A DNA stretch of 64,000 bases from Brevundimonas sp. SH203 (GCF_002157625.1 NZ_BDMM01000005.1:62001-126000), one strand, 5' to 3'. Counted from the first letter of the stretch, positions 50,516 to 59,914 are shown. Notes: a model not told the origin generated them from the sequence alone. Translations and numbers: made by a program.

Positions 50516-53392
50516 CTACAGCTTGAAGCGCACGCCCACGAAGACGTTGTAGCCGAACTTCTCGTACTCGTAGGTCCGCTCCTTGACGCCGTAGTAGCGC
50601 ACGCCCGCGCTGTCGGTCAGGTTCTTGGCCTCGCCGAACAGCTCCACCCCGTTGCCGAAGTCGTAGCTGGCGGTCACGTCCAGTTGCCCTCGCCCCTCGA
50701 CCCACAGGTCCAGACCCGGCGTCGTGGCGTTGATGGCTTCGAGGAAGTCGCTGCGGTGGGTGTAGGACACCCGCGCGCTGAACCCGTACCGCTCGTAGAA
50801 CAGGGCGGCGTTATAGGTCTCGTCCGACTGGCCCGGCAGGGTGAACGTATCGCGTCCGGCGAAGGCGCGGCTGGTTTTGATCTTGGCGTCCGTCAATGTG
50901 TAGTTGGCGAAGACGCCGAAGCCCGAAGCCCAGCCCGGCAGGAAGTCGAACGTCTGCTGCCAGTTGAACTCGATCCCGGCCAAATGCCCGTCGCGCGCAT
51001 TGCGGGCCTCCGTCACCTGGGCGACCGTCGTGGTCGGGGTCACATAGGGCACGCCGTCCGTGACCAGGGTGAAGCGATAGTTCGACAGGTCCTTGTAGAA
51101 GGCGTTGGCCGAAATCACGCCCAGCGGACGCAGATAGTATTCCAGGCCCAGGTCGATGTTGTTGGACAGGGCCGGCTTCAGGTCCGGGTTGCCCCGGCTG
51201 ACCGTCGTGCGGCCGCCGTCCGTCGTCTCCAGAACGCGCGGCACGATGTCGGCGTAGTCGGGCCGCGAGATGGCCCGCGTCAGGGCGAACCGGCCGATCA
51301 GATGATCGCTGAAGCTGTGGCGCAGCGTCAGATTGGGGAAGAAGTCCGTCTGGTCGCGCTTGACCGAAACCGGCGTCAGGACGTTCGCGGCGCTGACGCT
51401 GGTCGCCCCGCCCTCGAAGTCGGTCTTCTCGACGCGCAGCCCGACCAGCACATTGGTCGCGCCCACATCGAACCGCGCCTGGCCATAGCCCGCCAGGATG
51501 TCTTCGTTGGCGGTGTAGTCGGCGGTGATCGACTGCGGCGTGCGGCGCGACGCCGCCGTGGTCGAGGTGTCGCGGATGCCGTTCAGATAGTCCGCAGCCA
51601 GGCCGTGATCGAATTTCACGCCCAGATCATAATCATAGTTGCGCGAGGGCCGGTCGCTGAGCAGGCCGGCCAGGGCGCCGGGGTTCACCGGGGCCGTCTT
51701 GGTGCGGTCGCGATAGCGTTCCTCGTCCGCCGACACGTCGCGGGTCGAATATTTGGCGCCGAACTTCAGCGTCACGTCCCGTCCGGCGATCACCGTCGGC
51801 AGTTCGTAGTTCGTCCTGAACGACACGTCTTCCTGGGTGGTGTCGTTGGTGCGGAACGAGTTCTCGCGGAAGGTGAAGTTGGACGGCGTCGAATAGTAGG
51901 TCGAGGCGAATCCCGAATAGGTCGGCGCATAGTGGTCGGTGGTGTCGTAGCTGATCGTCTGACCCGCGTTGGAGCGATAGACGACCTCGTCACGGTGGGG
52001 ATAGGTCTGTTCGCTGCAGGCCCAGGCCAGGGTCGCGTCCCAGACCGCGCCATTGCCGAAGGTGTATTCCCCACCCGTGTTCAGGGTGGCGATCTTGTTG
52101 TCCTGCTGGCGGTGACGCAGGGCCTTGTAGATCGACGCGCCGTCATAGGTCGCGGCCTGATCCGTCACCGCGCCCACGGCGGCGCCGTCCGAATAGGTGA
52201 AGCGCAGGGTGTCGCGATATTCGTCGTCGTTGAACTCGGCGAACGATCCCCGGACCCAGGCCCGCAGCGCGTCGCGGGGCCGCCATTCCAGGGCGCCGGT
52301 GACGGCCGTGCGGGTGCGTTTCGTCTCGTAGTCCTTGAACAGGGCTTCATCGAGGACATAGTGGTTGTAGGCGGGGTTGGCCTTGGCCTTGGAGCCGCTG
52401 CCGATCGTCTGCCGGTCGTCGAAGATCCACGCATTCTCGACATTGTCCGGCCGGCGATTGGTCTCCGAATAGCTGAGCGACAGCAGGGCGCCGAAGGTCT
52501 GGTCGGGGCCGAAGACGTTGGACGCCGTGGCGCCCGCCCGGGTGTCCGAACCGCCGTAATCGTTGTAGCTGCCGCCGGCGTAGCCGCTGAGGGCCAGACG
52601 GCGCTTGTCGAAGGGCGAGCGGGTCTTGATGTCCACGGCGCCGGCGATGGAGTCCGCGTCCTGGCTGGGGCGCAGGGTCTTGGACACCTCGACGGTGGAG
52701 ACGATGTCCGAGGGCAGGGTGTCCAGATCGACTGCGCGGGTCGAGGGCGACACCGCCGGAATGGCCACCCCGTCCACCGAGACGGCGGTGAAGTTCGACG
52801 GTGCGCCGCGCACGTTGATATAGCGGCCCTCGCCCTGGTCGCGCTGGATGGCGATGCCCTGAACCCGCTGCAGGCTTTCGGCCACGTTCGGGTCGGGATA
52901 GCGGCCGATGGCGTCGGCCGACAGGACGTTAACCGTGCCCTCGGCGTTCTTCTGCTGGTTCAGCGAGCGGGCCACGCCGTCGGTGATGACGCCGGTCACG
53001 ATCACGTCCGCCACGTCGGTCGTCGAGGCCGCGCCCAGGACGATGGCCACGTTGGCGTCCTCGCCCGGCGTGGTCACGACCGTCTGGCTGGCCGAGGGCA
53101 GGCCCAGATAGCGCACGTCCAGAACCATCTGGCCCGCCGCGGTCGGCAGGGTGAACTCGCCCTGGGTGTTGGTCACGACCCGCTGGCCCGAACCGCGCAC
53201 CACGACCTCGGCCCCCGGCAGGGGCGCGCCGGCGCCGTTGGTCACGCGACCATAGATCACGTCTCCGGCGAGGGCCGAGACGGCTGCGGCGTCGGCCGTT
53301 TCGGCGTGCGCGACGGCGGCCATCGGCGCCAGGATCATCGGCGCCATCAGCACGGGCTTGAGGGCGGCGCTCATCAGCAGGTTCAGTTTCAT
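50516..53392 (-). CDS. TonB-dependent receptor with carboxypeptidase-regulatory domain, phytase-linked
   Basis: 958 residues. Signal peptide (MKLNLLMSAALKPVLMAPMI...AVAHA), then a CarbopepD_reg-like domain (GDVIYGRVTNGAGAPLPGAEVVVRG, about 35-125), the plug (VNVLSADAIGRYPDPNVAESL, YINVRGAPSNFTAVSVDG) and a barrel ending GVRFKL. It is divergent from a beta-propeller phytase gene, a known pairing for phytate utilisation, so it probably imports inositol phosphates or phosphorus-containing products. The ATG at 53392 is chosen for GGGGAC upstream; a long extension is unlikely. Confidence 0.88.
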   Translation of the reverse strand: MKLNLLMSAALKPVLMAPMILAPMAAVAHAETADAAAVSALAGDVIYGRVTNGAGAPLPGAEVVVRGSGQRVVTNTQGEFTLPTAAGQMVLDVRYLGLPSASQTVVTTPGEDANVAIVLGAASTTDVADVIVTGVITDGVARSLNQQKNAEGTVNVLSADAIGRYPDPNVAESLQRVQGIAIQRDQGEGRYINVRGAPSNFTAVSVDGVAIPAVSPSTRAVDLDTLPSDIVSTVEVSKTLRPSQDADSIAGAVDIKTRSPFDKRRLALSGYAGGSYNDYGGSDTRAGATASNVFGPDQTFGALLSLSYSETNRRPDNVENAWIFDDRQTIGSGSKAKANPAYNHYVLDEALFKDYETKRTRTAVTGALEWRPRDALRAWVRGSFAEFNDDEYRDTLRFTYSDGAAVGAVTDQAATYDGASIYKALRHRQQDNKIATLNTGGEYTFGNGAVWDATLAWACSEQTYPHRDEVVYRSNAGQTISYDTTDHYAPTYSGFASTYYSTPSNFTFRENSFRTNDTTQEDVSFRTNYELPTVIAGRDVTLKFGAKYSTRDVSADEERYRDRTKTAPVNPGALAGLLSDRPSRNYDYDLGVKFDHGLAADYLNGIRDTSTTAASRRTPQSITADYTANEDILAGYGQARFDVGATNVLVGLRVEKTDFEGGATSVSAANVLTPVSVKRDQTDFFPNLTLRHSFSDHLIGRFALTRAISRPDYADIVPRVLETTDGGRTTVSRGNPDLKPALSNNIDLGLEYYLRPLGVISANAFYKDLSNYRFTLVTDGVPYVTPTTTVAQVTEARNARDGHLAGIEFNWQQTFDFLPGWASGFGVFANYTLTDAKIKTSRAFAGRDTFTLPGQSDETYNAALFYERYGFSARVSYTHRSDFLEAINATTPGLDLWVEGRGQLDVTASYDFGNGVELFGEAKNLTDSAGVRYYGVKERTYEYEKFGYNVFVGVRFKL

Positions 53393-53635
53393 CTCATGTC
53401 CCCTTCGGTCCGCGACATTTCGCTTCGGCCGATGGGGGCGGCGCTTAACCTTTGGCGGCGACGCGGAAACGACGGTTTCACGACGCGCGTTTCGCGGTTT
53501 TCCGACACGGGCGCGACGATTGATCCCGTGACGGATCATCGGTCATCGAACCGACGCCGAACCGTCACGCCGCCGCCGTTGACCGGGACGCCGTCCTGGC
53601 GAAAGGACGCCCTTTCGCCGTTACGGAGCCTGCCC

Positions 53636-54736
53636 ATGCGTCGCCCCCGCCTTCGTCCGCCCGTCGCCTGCGCCCTGTTGTCGTTGTTGGCCGGTTGCGC
53701 CGCCCACGAGGTCGATTTCCAGGGCGAGGGCGCCGGTCTCGTCGGCCCCGGCGCGCCCGTCCACGCCGTTCTGGAAACCCCGCCCGTCGGCGCCCCCGGC
53801 CAGGACGCCGCCGACGATCCCGCCGTCTGGGCCGGCGCGGCGCCCGTCAGGGTGATGGGTCAGGCCACGCCCGGCTTCGTCGCCGGCACCGACAAGAAGT
53901 CGGGCCTTTACATCTATGGCTTCGACGGCCGGATTCTTCAGTTCCTGCCCGAGGGCCTGCTGAACAACGTCGATGTGGTCGAGGGCCTGTCGATCGACGG
54001 CCGCCCGCAGGTGGTGCTGGGCGCCAGCGACCGCACGCCGGGCAAGACCGGCATCTCCCTCTACACCTTCGACCCGGCCGGGACCGGCCAGAACGCCGTG
54101 CGCTATTGGGGTCATGTCGCGACCGACGTGGTCGAACCCTACGGCTTCTGCTTCGCGCGTCGCGGCGCCGAGGTCCACGCCATTCTGGTGGGGCACGAGG
54201 GCGAACTGCGTCAGTTCGTCCTGGGCGTGGACGCCGCCGGCAAGCCCGCCGCCCGCCTGGTCCGCACCGCCGAGATCGGCTCTATCTCCGAAGGCTGCGC
54301 CGCCGACGAGGCGACCGACGCCCTCTATGTCAACGAGGAGAACGTCGGCCTGTGGCGCTATGGCCTGGACCCGGCGTCCGGCGCCACCCGCACCCTGATC
54401 CAGCCCATCGCCAGGGATGTCCTGGTCGCCGACGCCGAGGGCCTGACCACCATAACCGACGCCTCGGGCCGCTATCTGATCGCCTCCAGCCAGGGCGATT
54501 CCACCTTCCCCGTCTGGCGCATCGACGGCGCGACGCCCGAGTACAAGGGCCGGTTCAAGGTCGTGGACGGCGCGGTCGACGGCGTCACCGGCACGGACGG
54601 TTTGGCGGCCGCCAGCGGCCCGGTCGGCCCCTTCCCCGAAGGCCTCGTGGTCATTCAGGACGACGTCAACGACGGCGGCGCCCAGAACTTCAAATACGTC
54701 GATTGGCGCGACATCCGCCGGGCGCTGGGGCTGTAA
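53636..54736 (+). CDS. Beta-propeller phytase (lipoprotein)
   Basis: 366 residues with a lipobox (LLAGC, Cys near 22). Family hallmarks are DDPAVWAG, GTDKKSGLYIYGFDGRI, GLLNNVDVVEG, ADEATDALYVNEENVGLWRYGLDP and VIQDDVNDGGAQNFKYVDW, which bind calcium ions and phytate. It removes phosphates from phytate in the periplasm or at the outer membrane. GGAG eight bases before the ATG. The divergent receptor completes the uptake unit; the convergent WYL gene follows after 13 bases. Confidence 0.92.
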   Translation: MRRPRLRPPVACALLSLLAGCAAHEVDFQGEGAGLVGPGAPVHAVLETPPVGAPGQDAADDPAVWAGAAPVRVMGQATPGFVAGTDKKSGLYIYGFDGRILQFLPEGLLNNVDVVEGLSIDGRPQVVLGASDRTPGKTGISLYTFDPAGTGQNAVRYWGHVATDVVEPYGFCFARRGAEVHAILVGHEGELRQFVLGVDAAGKPAARLVRTAEIGSISEGCAADEATDALYVNEENVGLWRYGLDPASGATRTLIQPIARDVLVADAEGLTTITDASGRYLIASSQGDSTFPVWRIDGATPEYKGRFKVVDGAVDGVTGTDGLAAASGPVGPFPEGLVVIQDDVNDGGAQNFKYVDWRDIRRALGL

Positions 54737-54749
54737 CGCCGCCACCCGT

Positions 54750-55478
54750 CTAAGCCGGGTTGGGCGACATCGCGCCGTAGGGGCAGACATCGTCTTCAAA
54801 GGGGACGCGCCTTCGACGAAACGTCTTGCCCTCGACCACTTCGGACTGGCTGATCCTGTCCATACGGAAATGGCGGAAATCGTCACGCGCGCCATCCCAG
54901 GCCACGAGATACCAGAGCGGCGGCAGAATCAGCATGGCCTGGGGTTCGACCTCTCGCACCGTCCTCACGCCCTTGGCGTCCAGATAGCGGAACCTGAGGG
55001 GCAACCGCTGGAGAAACGCCGTCTCGAACGCGGGCAGAAGCGTTCCGTCGATCGGGCCTAAATCCGAGACATCCTGTCGGGGCGACACCTGTCCGACGTA
55101 CAGGCAGTCCAGAAGCTGCCGCAGGTCTCTCACCTTGTCCGCCGACAGGGTTCTCTCGATCTTGGACAGGCCCGCGTCGGCAAGGTCGGAGAAGGGCAGC
55201 GACCGCGCCGCGCGCATCGCCGCCACGCTTATGAGAAGCGCGAAAACCTCGGTCACGGACAGCCGCGCCGTGGTTTGCATCGATCCCGGATCGAGTTGAA
55301 TTCCGCCGCCCCGGCCGGGCTCGGAATTGATCGCAAAGCCCTGCTCGCGCAACGCGCCGATGTCGCGCAGCACCGTTCGCCGCGATGCGCCGACGGCGTC
55401 CGCCAACTCCCTGACGGTCGCGGTTCCGTTGCGTCGCAGGAGGCGAAGAAGGGCGTCTTGTCGGCGGCGGATGTCCAT
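54750..55478 (-). CDS. WYL-domain transcriptional regulator (YafY type)
   Basis: 242 residues. N-terminal HTH_11 (LLRLLRRNGTATVRELADAVGASRRTVLRDIGALREQGF) is followed by a WYL domain (PALLPAFETAFLQRLPLRFRYL, MLILPPLWYLVAWDGARDDFRHFRMDRI). WYL proteins sense ligands and regulate the adjacent gene. It is divergent from ridA with 85 bases between, where TATGGCGACATA is a small palindrome. Phytase follows convergently. Confidence 0.88.
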   Translation of the reverse strand: MDIRRRQDALLRLLRRNGTATVRELADAVGASRRTVLRDIGALREQGFAINSEPGRGGGIQLDPGSMQTTARLSVTEVFALLISVAAMRAARSLPFSDLADAGLSKIERTLSADKVRDLRQLLDCLYVGQVSPRQDVSDLGPIDGTLLPAFETAFLQRLPLRFRYLDAKGVRTVREVEPQAMLILPPLWYLVAWDGARDDFRHFRMDRISQSEVVEGKTFRRRRVPFEDDVCPYGAMSPNPA

Positions 55479-55563
55479 TCGTCGGAGCCTAGAACCTATA
55501 GCGCCAGATTATGTCGCCATATCCCCTTAGGCCTGTCCAGACAGCTTAACCACGAGACTGAAC

Positions 55564-56010
55564 ATGACATCCCTGACCCACCCCGTCCTCACGGGCGCGA
55601 CGCCAGTCCTCATCAACCCGGCCCATCTCCCCGACCCTACGCCGAATGGCTACAGCACCGCCGTCGTCACCCCCGCGTCCGGTCGGCTCGCCTTTGTGTC
55701 CGGGCAAGGCGGACAGGACCGAACCGGCGCCCTCTCGTCCGATTTCGCCCAACAGGTGCGGCAAGCCTATGAAAACCTCGCCGCCGTGATCGATGCGCTG
55801 GGCGCGCGCCCGGAGCATGTCGTGAAGCTCACGGTGTTCGTGGTGGATCACGACATGTCGAAGCTGTGCGTGCTGACCGAGAGCGTCGTGCGGATGTTCG
55901 GCGACCGCTTGCCGGCCCAGACACTGGTTCCCGTGCCGAGCCTCGCCATCGACCCCATGCTGTTCGAGGTCGAGGCCGTGGTCCTTCTGGACGAAGCGAC
56001 CAACGGATAG
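55564..56010 (+). CDS. RidA/YjgF family protein
   Basis: 148 residues. GYSTAVVTPASGRLAFVSGQGGQDRTG and LGARPEHVVKLTVFVVDHDMSK, VPVPSLAIDPMLFEVEAVVLL follow the RidA pattern. RidA deaminates reactive 2-aminoacrylate-type enamines; in this branch the catalytic Arg position is not certain, so imine deaminase activity is inferred. Likely controlled by the divergent WYL regulator. Confidence 0.85.
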   Translation: MTSLTHPVLTGATPVLINPAHLPDPTPNGYSTAVVTPASGRLAFVSGQGGQDRTGALSSDFAQQVRQAYENLAAVIDALGARPEHVVKLTVFVVDHDMSKLCVLTESVVRMFGDRLPAQTLVPVPSLAIDPMLFEVEAVVLLDEATNG

Positions 56011-56064
56011 ATCGGCGTATCGAGGGCCAAGGGGCTTGTCCTTCGGCTCAAGGCCGAGCCCTCG

Positions 56065-56337
56065 TCACTGATCCTCGTCGAACTTGCGCGCGACCAGATC
56101 CGTCAGGGCTTCCATCGCCTCTTCGGCGTCGGGACCCTCGGCCGTCACGTCGATGCTGCAGCCGATGCCGGCGCCCAGCATCAGCAGGCCCATGATCGAG
56201 CGGGCGTCCACCGTCACCCCGTCGCGCGTGACGTGGATCTCGCTTTCGAAGCTTGAGGCCAGTTTGACGAACTTGGCCGAGGCGCGGGCGTGCAGGCCGC
56301 GCGTGTTGCAGATGTTCAGGGTCGCGGCGACGCTCAT
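56065..56337 (-). CDS. ptsH: HPr family phosphocarrier protein
   Basis: 90 residues. Phosphorylation site His16 in NTRGLHARAS and the regulatory Ser47 in DARSIMGLL. In Alphaproteobacteria it belongs to a regulatory nitrogen-type PTS with EIIA and HPr kinase. The ATG overlaps the EIIA stop. No EI gene lies in the window. Confidence 0.94.
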   Translation of the reverse strand: MSVAATLNICNTRGLHARASAKFVKLASSFESEIHVTRDGVTVDARSIMGLLMLGAGIGCSIDVTAEGPDAEEAMEALTDLVARKFDEDQ

Positions 56338-56738
56338 TTCTCGCCCGCCAGCACCCAGGAGGCGACCGAGATATATTTGCGCCCGGCGTCCTGGGCATGG
56401 GCCACGCAGGCCTCCAGCGTCTCGCGCCCGCGCACGCTGGCCAGTTTGATCAGCATGGGCAGGTTCAGGCCCGCGATCACCTCGGCGTGGGTCTGCTCCA
56501 TCACCGAAATGGCCAGGTTGGACGGGGTGCCGCCGAACATGTCGGTCAACAGGATGACGCCGTCGCCGTCGTCCACGGCCGCCGCCGCATCGACGATGTC
56601 GCGCCGCCGACGCTCCATGTCGTCGTCCGGCCCGATGCAGATGGCCGCGACCCCGCGCTGCGGGCCGACCACATGCTCCATCGCCGAAAGAAATTCTGAC
56701 GCCAGCCCGCCGTGGGTGACGATGACCAGACCGATCAT
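56334..56738 (-). CDS. PTS EIIA-Man-like component
   Basis: 134 residues of the mannose-family EIIA fold: MIGLVIVTHGG with phospho-acceptor His9 and LLTDMFGGTPSNLA. It lacks EIIB/C partners, as in other Alphaproteobacteria, where this protein is regulatory. It is followed by HPr with a four-base overlap and separated from hprK by 120 bases. Confidence 0.92.
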   Translation of the reverse strand: MIGLVIVTHGGLASEFLSAMEHVVGPQRGVAAICIGPDDDMERRRRDIVDAAAAVDDGDGVILLTDMFGGTPSNLAISVMEQTHAEVIAGLNLPMLIKLASVRGRETLEACVAHAQDAGRKYISVASWVLAGEK

Positions 56739-56858
56739 GAGGACTTCACTCGCATCCCGCCCCGAACCGTCCCGAACGTTCCCCCGCCCGGCGAGGAGGC
56801 CGGACGCCGCCCTTCCTTGGACCGCAAGAGGGGTGTCATAGACCCGTCTTTCGGCGTT

Positions 56859-57287
56859 TCAAAGCGTCTCCAACGCCGCTGCGACCACATCGACCGCCGA
56901 GGCGGGGCGCGGGTCCAGCGTCAGAAGGGGCAGGTCCACCCCGCAAAACGCCCGCGATCGCGGCTCCGGCAGCCGTTCGACCGGCTCGCGCGTGCAGGCG
57001 ACGGCCAGCGTCGCTCGGACCAGCGGCCGTGTCGCGGCGGACACGATCCCCAGGCCGCGCACCTCGATCCGGCCGGCGATGATGGCCGGCGCGCAGGCGT
57101 AGAGGGCGCCGCCCGAGGCCCAGACCCGGGTGTAGTCGTCGCTGACCAGCCGCCAGCCGCGCCCGATCAGCCGCAACGCCAGATCGCTCTTGCCCGCCCC
57201 CGACGCGCCCAGAATCATCACCCCGCGCCAGCCGTCGCTGCACCGCACGGCGACCGTCGTGGCGTGGATCGGGCCTTCGGGCGTCAT
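56859..57287 (-). CDS. hprK: HPr kinase/phosphorylase, short alphaproteobacterial form
   Basis: 142 residues, i.e. only the catalytic C-terminal domain. Walker A GASGAGKS is at 27-34 and the signature IEVRGLGI follows. It phosphorylates HPr on Ser47. Its start overlaps the chvG stop by four bases, placing it in the chvI-chvG-hprK-EIIA-HPr order typical of the group. Confidence 0.92.
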   Translation of the reverse strand: MTPEGPIHATTVAVRCSDGWRGVMILGASGAGKSDLALRLIGRGWRLVSDDYTRVWASGGALYACAPAIIAGRIEVRGLGIVSAATRPLVRATLAVACTREPVERLPEPRSRAFCGVDLPLLTLDPRPASAVDVVAAALETL

Positions 57288-58837
57288 GCCCGGCGACCGA
57301 CCGCCGGGAACAGGATTTCGAACCGGGCGCCGACGACCCGGCCGTCCTCCACCCGGTTCTCGGCGTGCACGCGCCCGCCGTGCGCCTCCACGATCTGACG
57401 CACGATGGACAGGCCCAGGCCCGAGTTGGAGCCGAACTTCGCCCCCTGCGGCCGCGAGGTGTAGAAGCGTTCGAACACCGTCTCCAGGTTCTCGGGCGGG
57501 ATGCCCGGTCCCTGATCCTCGACCCGCACCCGCACCGGCAGGTCGTCGGCCGTCTCTTCCAGACTGACCCTGACCGCCCCGCCCGCCGGGCTGAAGGATC
57601 GGGCGTTGTCGATCAGATTGCGGAACACCTGCCCCAGCGGCCCGTCGCGGCCCATGACGCGCAGCGGCGTCTCGGGCGCCTGGAACAGCACCGGAATGTC
57701 GCCGGGCTTGGCCGTGGTGTCATAGACGCCGACGATGTCGGTCAGCAGCTGGTTCAGCGTGATCGGGCGCGGCCGGTCGCGCGACAGCTCCGCATCCAGG
57801 CGCGAGGCGTTGGAGATGTCGGTGATCAGCCGGTCCAGACGCCGCACGTCCTGCTGCAACAGGGCCGTCAGCTTCTCGCGGTGCGCATCGGTCTTGACCA
57901 GAGGCAGGGTCTCCAGCGCCGAACGGATCGAGGTCAGGGGGTTCTTGATCTCGTGCGACACATCGGCGGCGAACCGTTCGATGGCGTCCATGCGGGTGGA
58001 CAGGGTGTCGGTCATGGATTCCAGCGACCGCGCCAGATCGCCGATCTCGTCCTTGCGATCCTCCAGATCGGGCAGGGAGATGGCCCGCGCGCGTTGCAGT
58101 TTCACCTGATCCGCCGCCGCCGACAGCCGCATGATCGGCCGCGCCACGAACAGATGCAGCAGCAGCGAGGCCAGCAGATTGACGCCCAGGGCCACCAGGG
58201 CGAACGGGAAGAGAGCGCGACGTTGGGCGGCCAAAATCTCGTCGACGCTGCCTGCTTCCAACGTCAGCACGCCAAGAACTTGGCTCACGTGACGTATAGG
58301 TACAGACACGGACACAACGCGATCACCATTCTCATTATGACGAACGGTGGATTGGGTTTTACCGTCTAATGCACGTTCTACTTCAGCAAATATTTCTTGG
58401 TCAGATCTCTTTTCAAGGCGCTCACTGTTGGCGCGATTTTTATATACTTCCGGGGATTGAGGCGTACCCGCTGGACGCGCCTCCGGCAATACTTGACCCT
58501 TTATAGCCTCAGTTACTTGATAACTATCAACAACCAAAAGGCCGTTTATATCGAATAGACGAGCTCTTTGACCCGGCGCTATAAATATATCTCTAAATAC
58601 TTTTGGGGCTTTTGCTAAGTTAAATTCCGGTTCTGGTTCGCCCGTTGTATATTCTTTATCGGAAAGAACATTAGCTAAAAGCTCCGCCTGACCTTTAAGC
58701 GAATCTTTTTTCGCCTCAATGAGACCTTGGCTCCATTCGTTTAATGCTAGAGCCCCCCCAAAAAGCACAAGCAGGCCAAGTAGATTTAGCCCAAGTATAA
58801 AAAGTCCCAAACGAGAACTGGACGGCTTGGGCAACAT
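57284..58837 (-). CDS. chvG: Sensor histidine kinase ChvG
   Basis: 517 residues: TM1 (9-32), periplasmic domain (33-207), TM2 (208-230), HAMP (to about 285), phosphoacceptor His293 in ADVSHEIKNPLTS, N box VFRNLIDNARSFSPAGG, DQGPGIPPEN and GSNSGLGLSIV. It is the envelope/acid-stress kinase ChvG, partner of ChvI. Residues 1 to about 185 are encoded by much AT-richer DNA than the rest: 24 of 60 G/C at 58561-58620 against 38 of 60 at 57961-58020. The ATG at 58837 is chosen over a TTG at 58843. Confidence 0.92.
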   Translation of the reverse strand: MLPKPSSSRLGLFILGLNLLGLLVLFGGALALNEWSQGLIEAKKDSLKGQAELLANVLSDKEYTTGEPEPEFNLAKAPKVFRDIFIAPGQRARLFDINGLLVVDSYQVTEAIKGQVLPEARPAGTPQSPEVYKNRANSERLEKRSDQEIFAEVERALDGKTQSTVRHNENGDRVVSVSVPIRHVSQVLGVLTLEAGSVDEILAAQRRALFPFALVALGVNLLASLLLHLFVARPIMRLSAAADQVKLQRARAISLPDLEDRKDEIGDLARSLESMTDTLSTRMDAIERFAADVSHEIKNPLTSIRSALETLPLVKTDAHREKLTALLQQDVRRLDRLITDISNASRLDAELSRDRPRPITLNQLLTDIVGVYDTTAKPGDIPVLFQAPETPLRVMGRDGPLGQVFRNLIDNARSFSPAGGAVRVSLEETADDLPVRVRVEDQGPGIPPENLETVFERFYTSRPQGAKFGSNSGLGLSIVRQIVEAHGGRVHAENRVEDGRVVGARFEILFPAVGRRA

Positions 58838-58893
58838 TGACAATCCACAACCATAAGTCCAAAAAATCTCAATCAGAAGGAGATTTCGGCGAT

Positions 58894-59172
58894 ATGCGTA
58901 TCAAAATCGTTCTTACTGCGACTGCCTTGGCCTTAGCTTGCTCATCACCAAGTCAAATCGTAGCAGCTTCCCCACCCGACCGAGATACACCCAGAACATG
59001 TGACCGGGTAGAGGCAGATTGCAATGTTAACTACGAGCAGGAGATCAACATGTGCCAGCACTTCCCATGGATGTACCCTGACACACCAACTCACAATGGC
59101 GTCAGAGACTGCTTCCCACCAGCAAAAGACCGATACAACCGCTGCGTCGCAGAGACTCCTTGCGTAGATTAA
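58894..59172 (+). CDS. Small exported Cys-rich protein inserted between chvI and chvG
   Basis: 92 residues from ATG 58894 (AAGGAG 11 bases upstream). The start MRIKIVLTATALALACSS is a signal sequence, possibly a lipobox. The mature part has six or seven cysteines: TCDRVEADC, INMCQHF, VRDCFPP, RYNRCVA, PCVD. The alternation of YEQE..MC and DRYNRC resembles short Cys-rich segments seen in some secreted proteins, but I recognise no family. It is on the opposite strand to chvI-chvG, ends one base before the chvI stop, and its DNA is AT-richer than the region. It may be an envelope protein or a regulator of ChvG. Confidence 0.65.
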   Translation: MRIKIVLTATALALACSSPSQIVAASPPDRDTPRTCDRVEADCNVNYEQEINMCQHFPWMYPDTPTHNGVRDCFPPAKDRYNRCVAETPCVD

Positions 59173-59173
59173 T

Positions 59174-59878
59174 CTAGCTCTCGCGGTAGCGGTAGCCGAC
59201 GCCATACAGGGTCTCGATCGCGTCGAACTCGTTGTCCACGGCGCGGAACTTCTTGCGCATCCGCTTCACATGGCTGTCGATGGTGCGGTCGTCGACATAG
59301 ACCTGGTCGTCGTAGGCGGCGTCCATCAGATTGTCGCGGCTCTTCACGAAGCCGGGACGCTGGGCCAGGGCCTGCAGCAGCAGGAACTCCGTCACCGTCA
59401 GTTTGACCGGCTTGCCGTCCCAGGTCGATTCGTGGCGCGCCGGGTCCATCGACAACTTGCCGCGCTTGATCGCCCGGCCCGAGACCTCGGCGGCGGCTTC
59501 CGGCTCTCCGCCGTCGGCGCCCGTGCGGCGCAGCAGCGCCTTGACGCGCTCGATCAGCAGACGCTGGCTGAAGGGTTTGTGGATATAGTCGTCGGCGCCC
59601 AGGTTGAAGCCCAGGATCTCGTCGATCTCCTCGTCCTTGGACGTCAGCATGATGACCGGGATCTGCGAGGTCTGGCGCAGGCGACGCAGCACCTCCATCC
59701 CGTCCATGCGCGGCATCTTCACGTCCAGGATCGCCAGATCGGGCGGCGACGATTCCAACGCGGCCAGACCCGAGGCCCCGTCGTGATAGGCGGTGATCTT
59801 GTGGCCATGGCTTTCCAGCGCCAGCGAAACGGACGCCACGATGTTCTCGTCGTCGTCGACCAGGGTGATGTTCGCCAA
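59174..59878 (-). CDS. chvI: Response regulator ChvI
   Basis: 234 residues, OmpR family. Receiver with DDD (8-10), phospho-Asp52 in [11 protein letters not shown] and LTSK; winged-helix DNA-binding domain with [34 protein letters not shown] and YGVGYRY. It is the partner of ChvG. The start is a TTG with AGGAG in good position. Between its stop and the chvG start lie 336 bases filled by an unrelated divergent gene, which is unusual as the pair is normally tandem. Confidence 0.95.
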   Translation of the reverse strand: MANITLVDDDENIVASVSLALESHGHKITAYHDGASGLAALESSPPDLAILDVKMPRMDGMEVLRRLRQTSQIPVIMLTSKDEEIDEILGFNLGADDYIHKPFSQRLLIERVKALLRRTGADGGEPEAAAEVSGRAIKRGKLSMDPARHESTWDGKPVKLTVTEFLLLQALAQRPGFVKSRDNLMDAAYDDQVYVDDRTIDSHVKRMRKKFRAVDNEFDAIETLYGVGYRYRES

Positions 59879-59914
59879 GGGTGTCTTCTCCTGAACTTTG
59901 CGGTCCTGCGAGCA

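Noticed and set aside
53393..53635. Pho box between the receptor and phytase genes
   Set aside because: TCATCGGTCATCG and CCGTCAC are present, but not in two 7-bp units at 11-bp period as PhoB needs.
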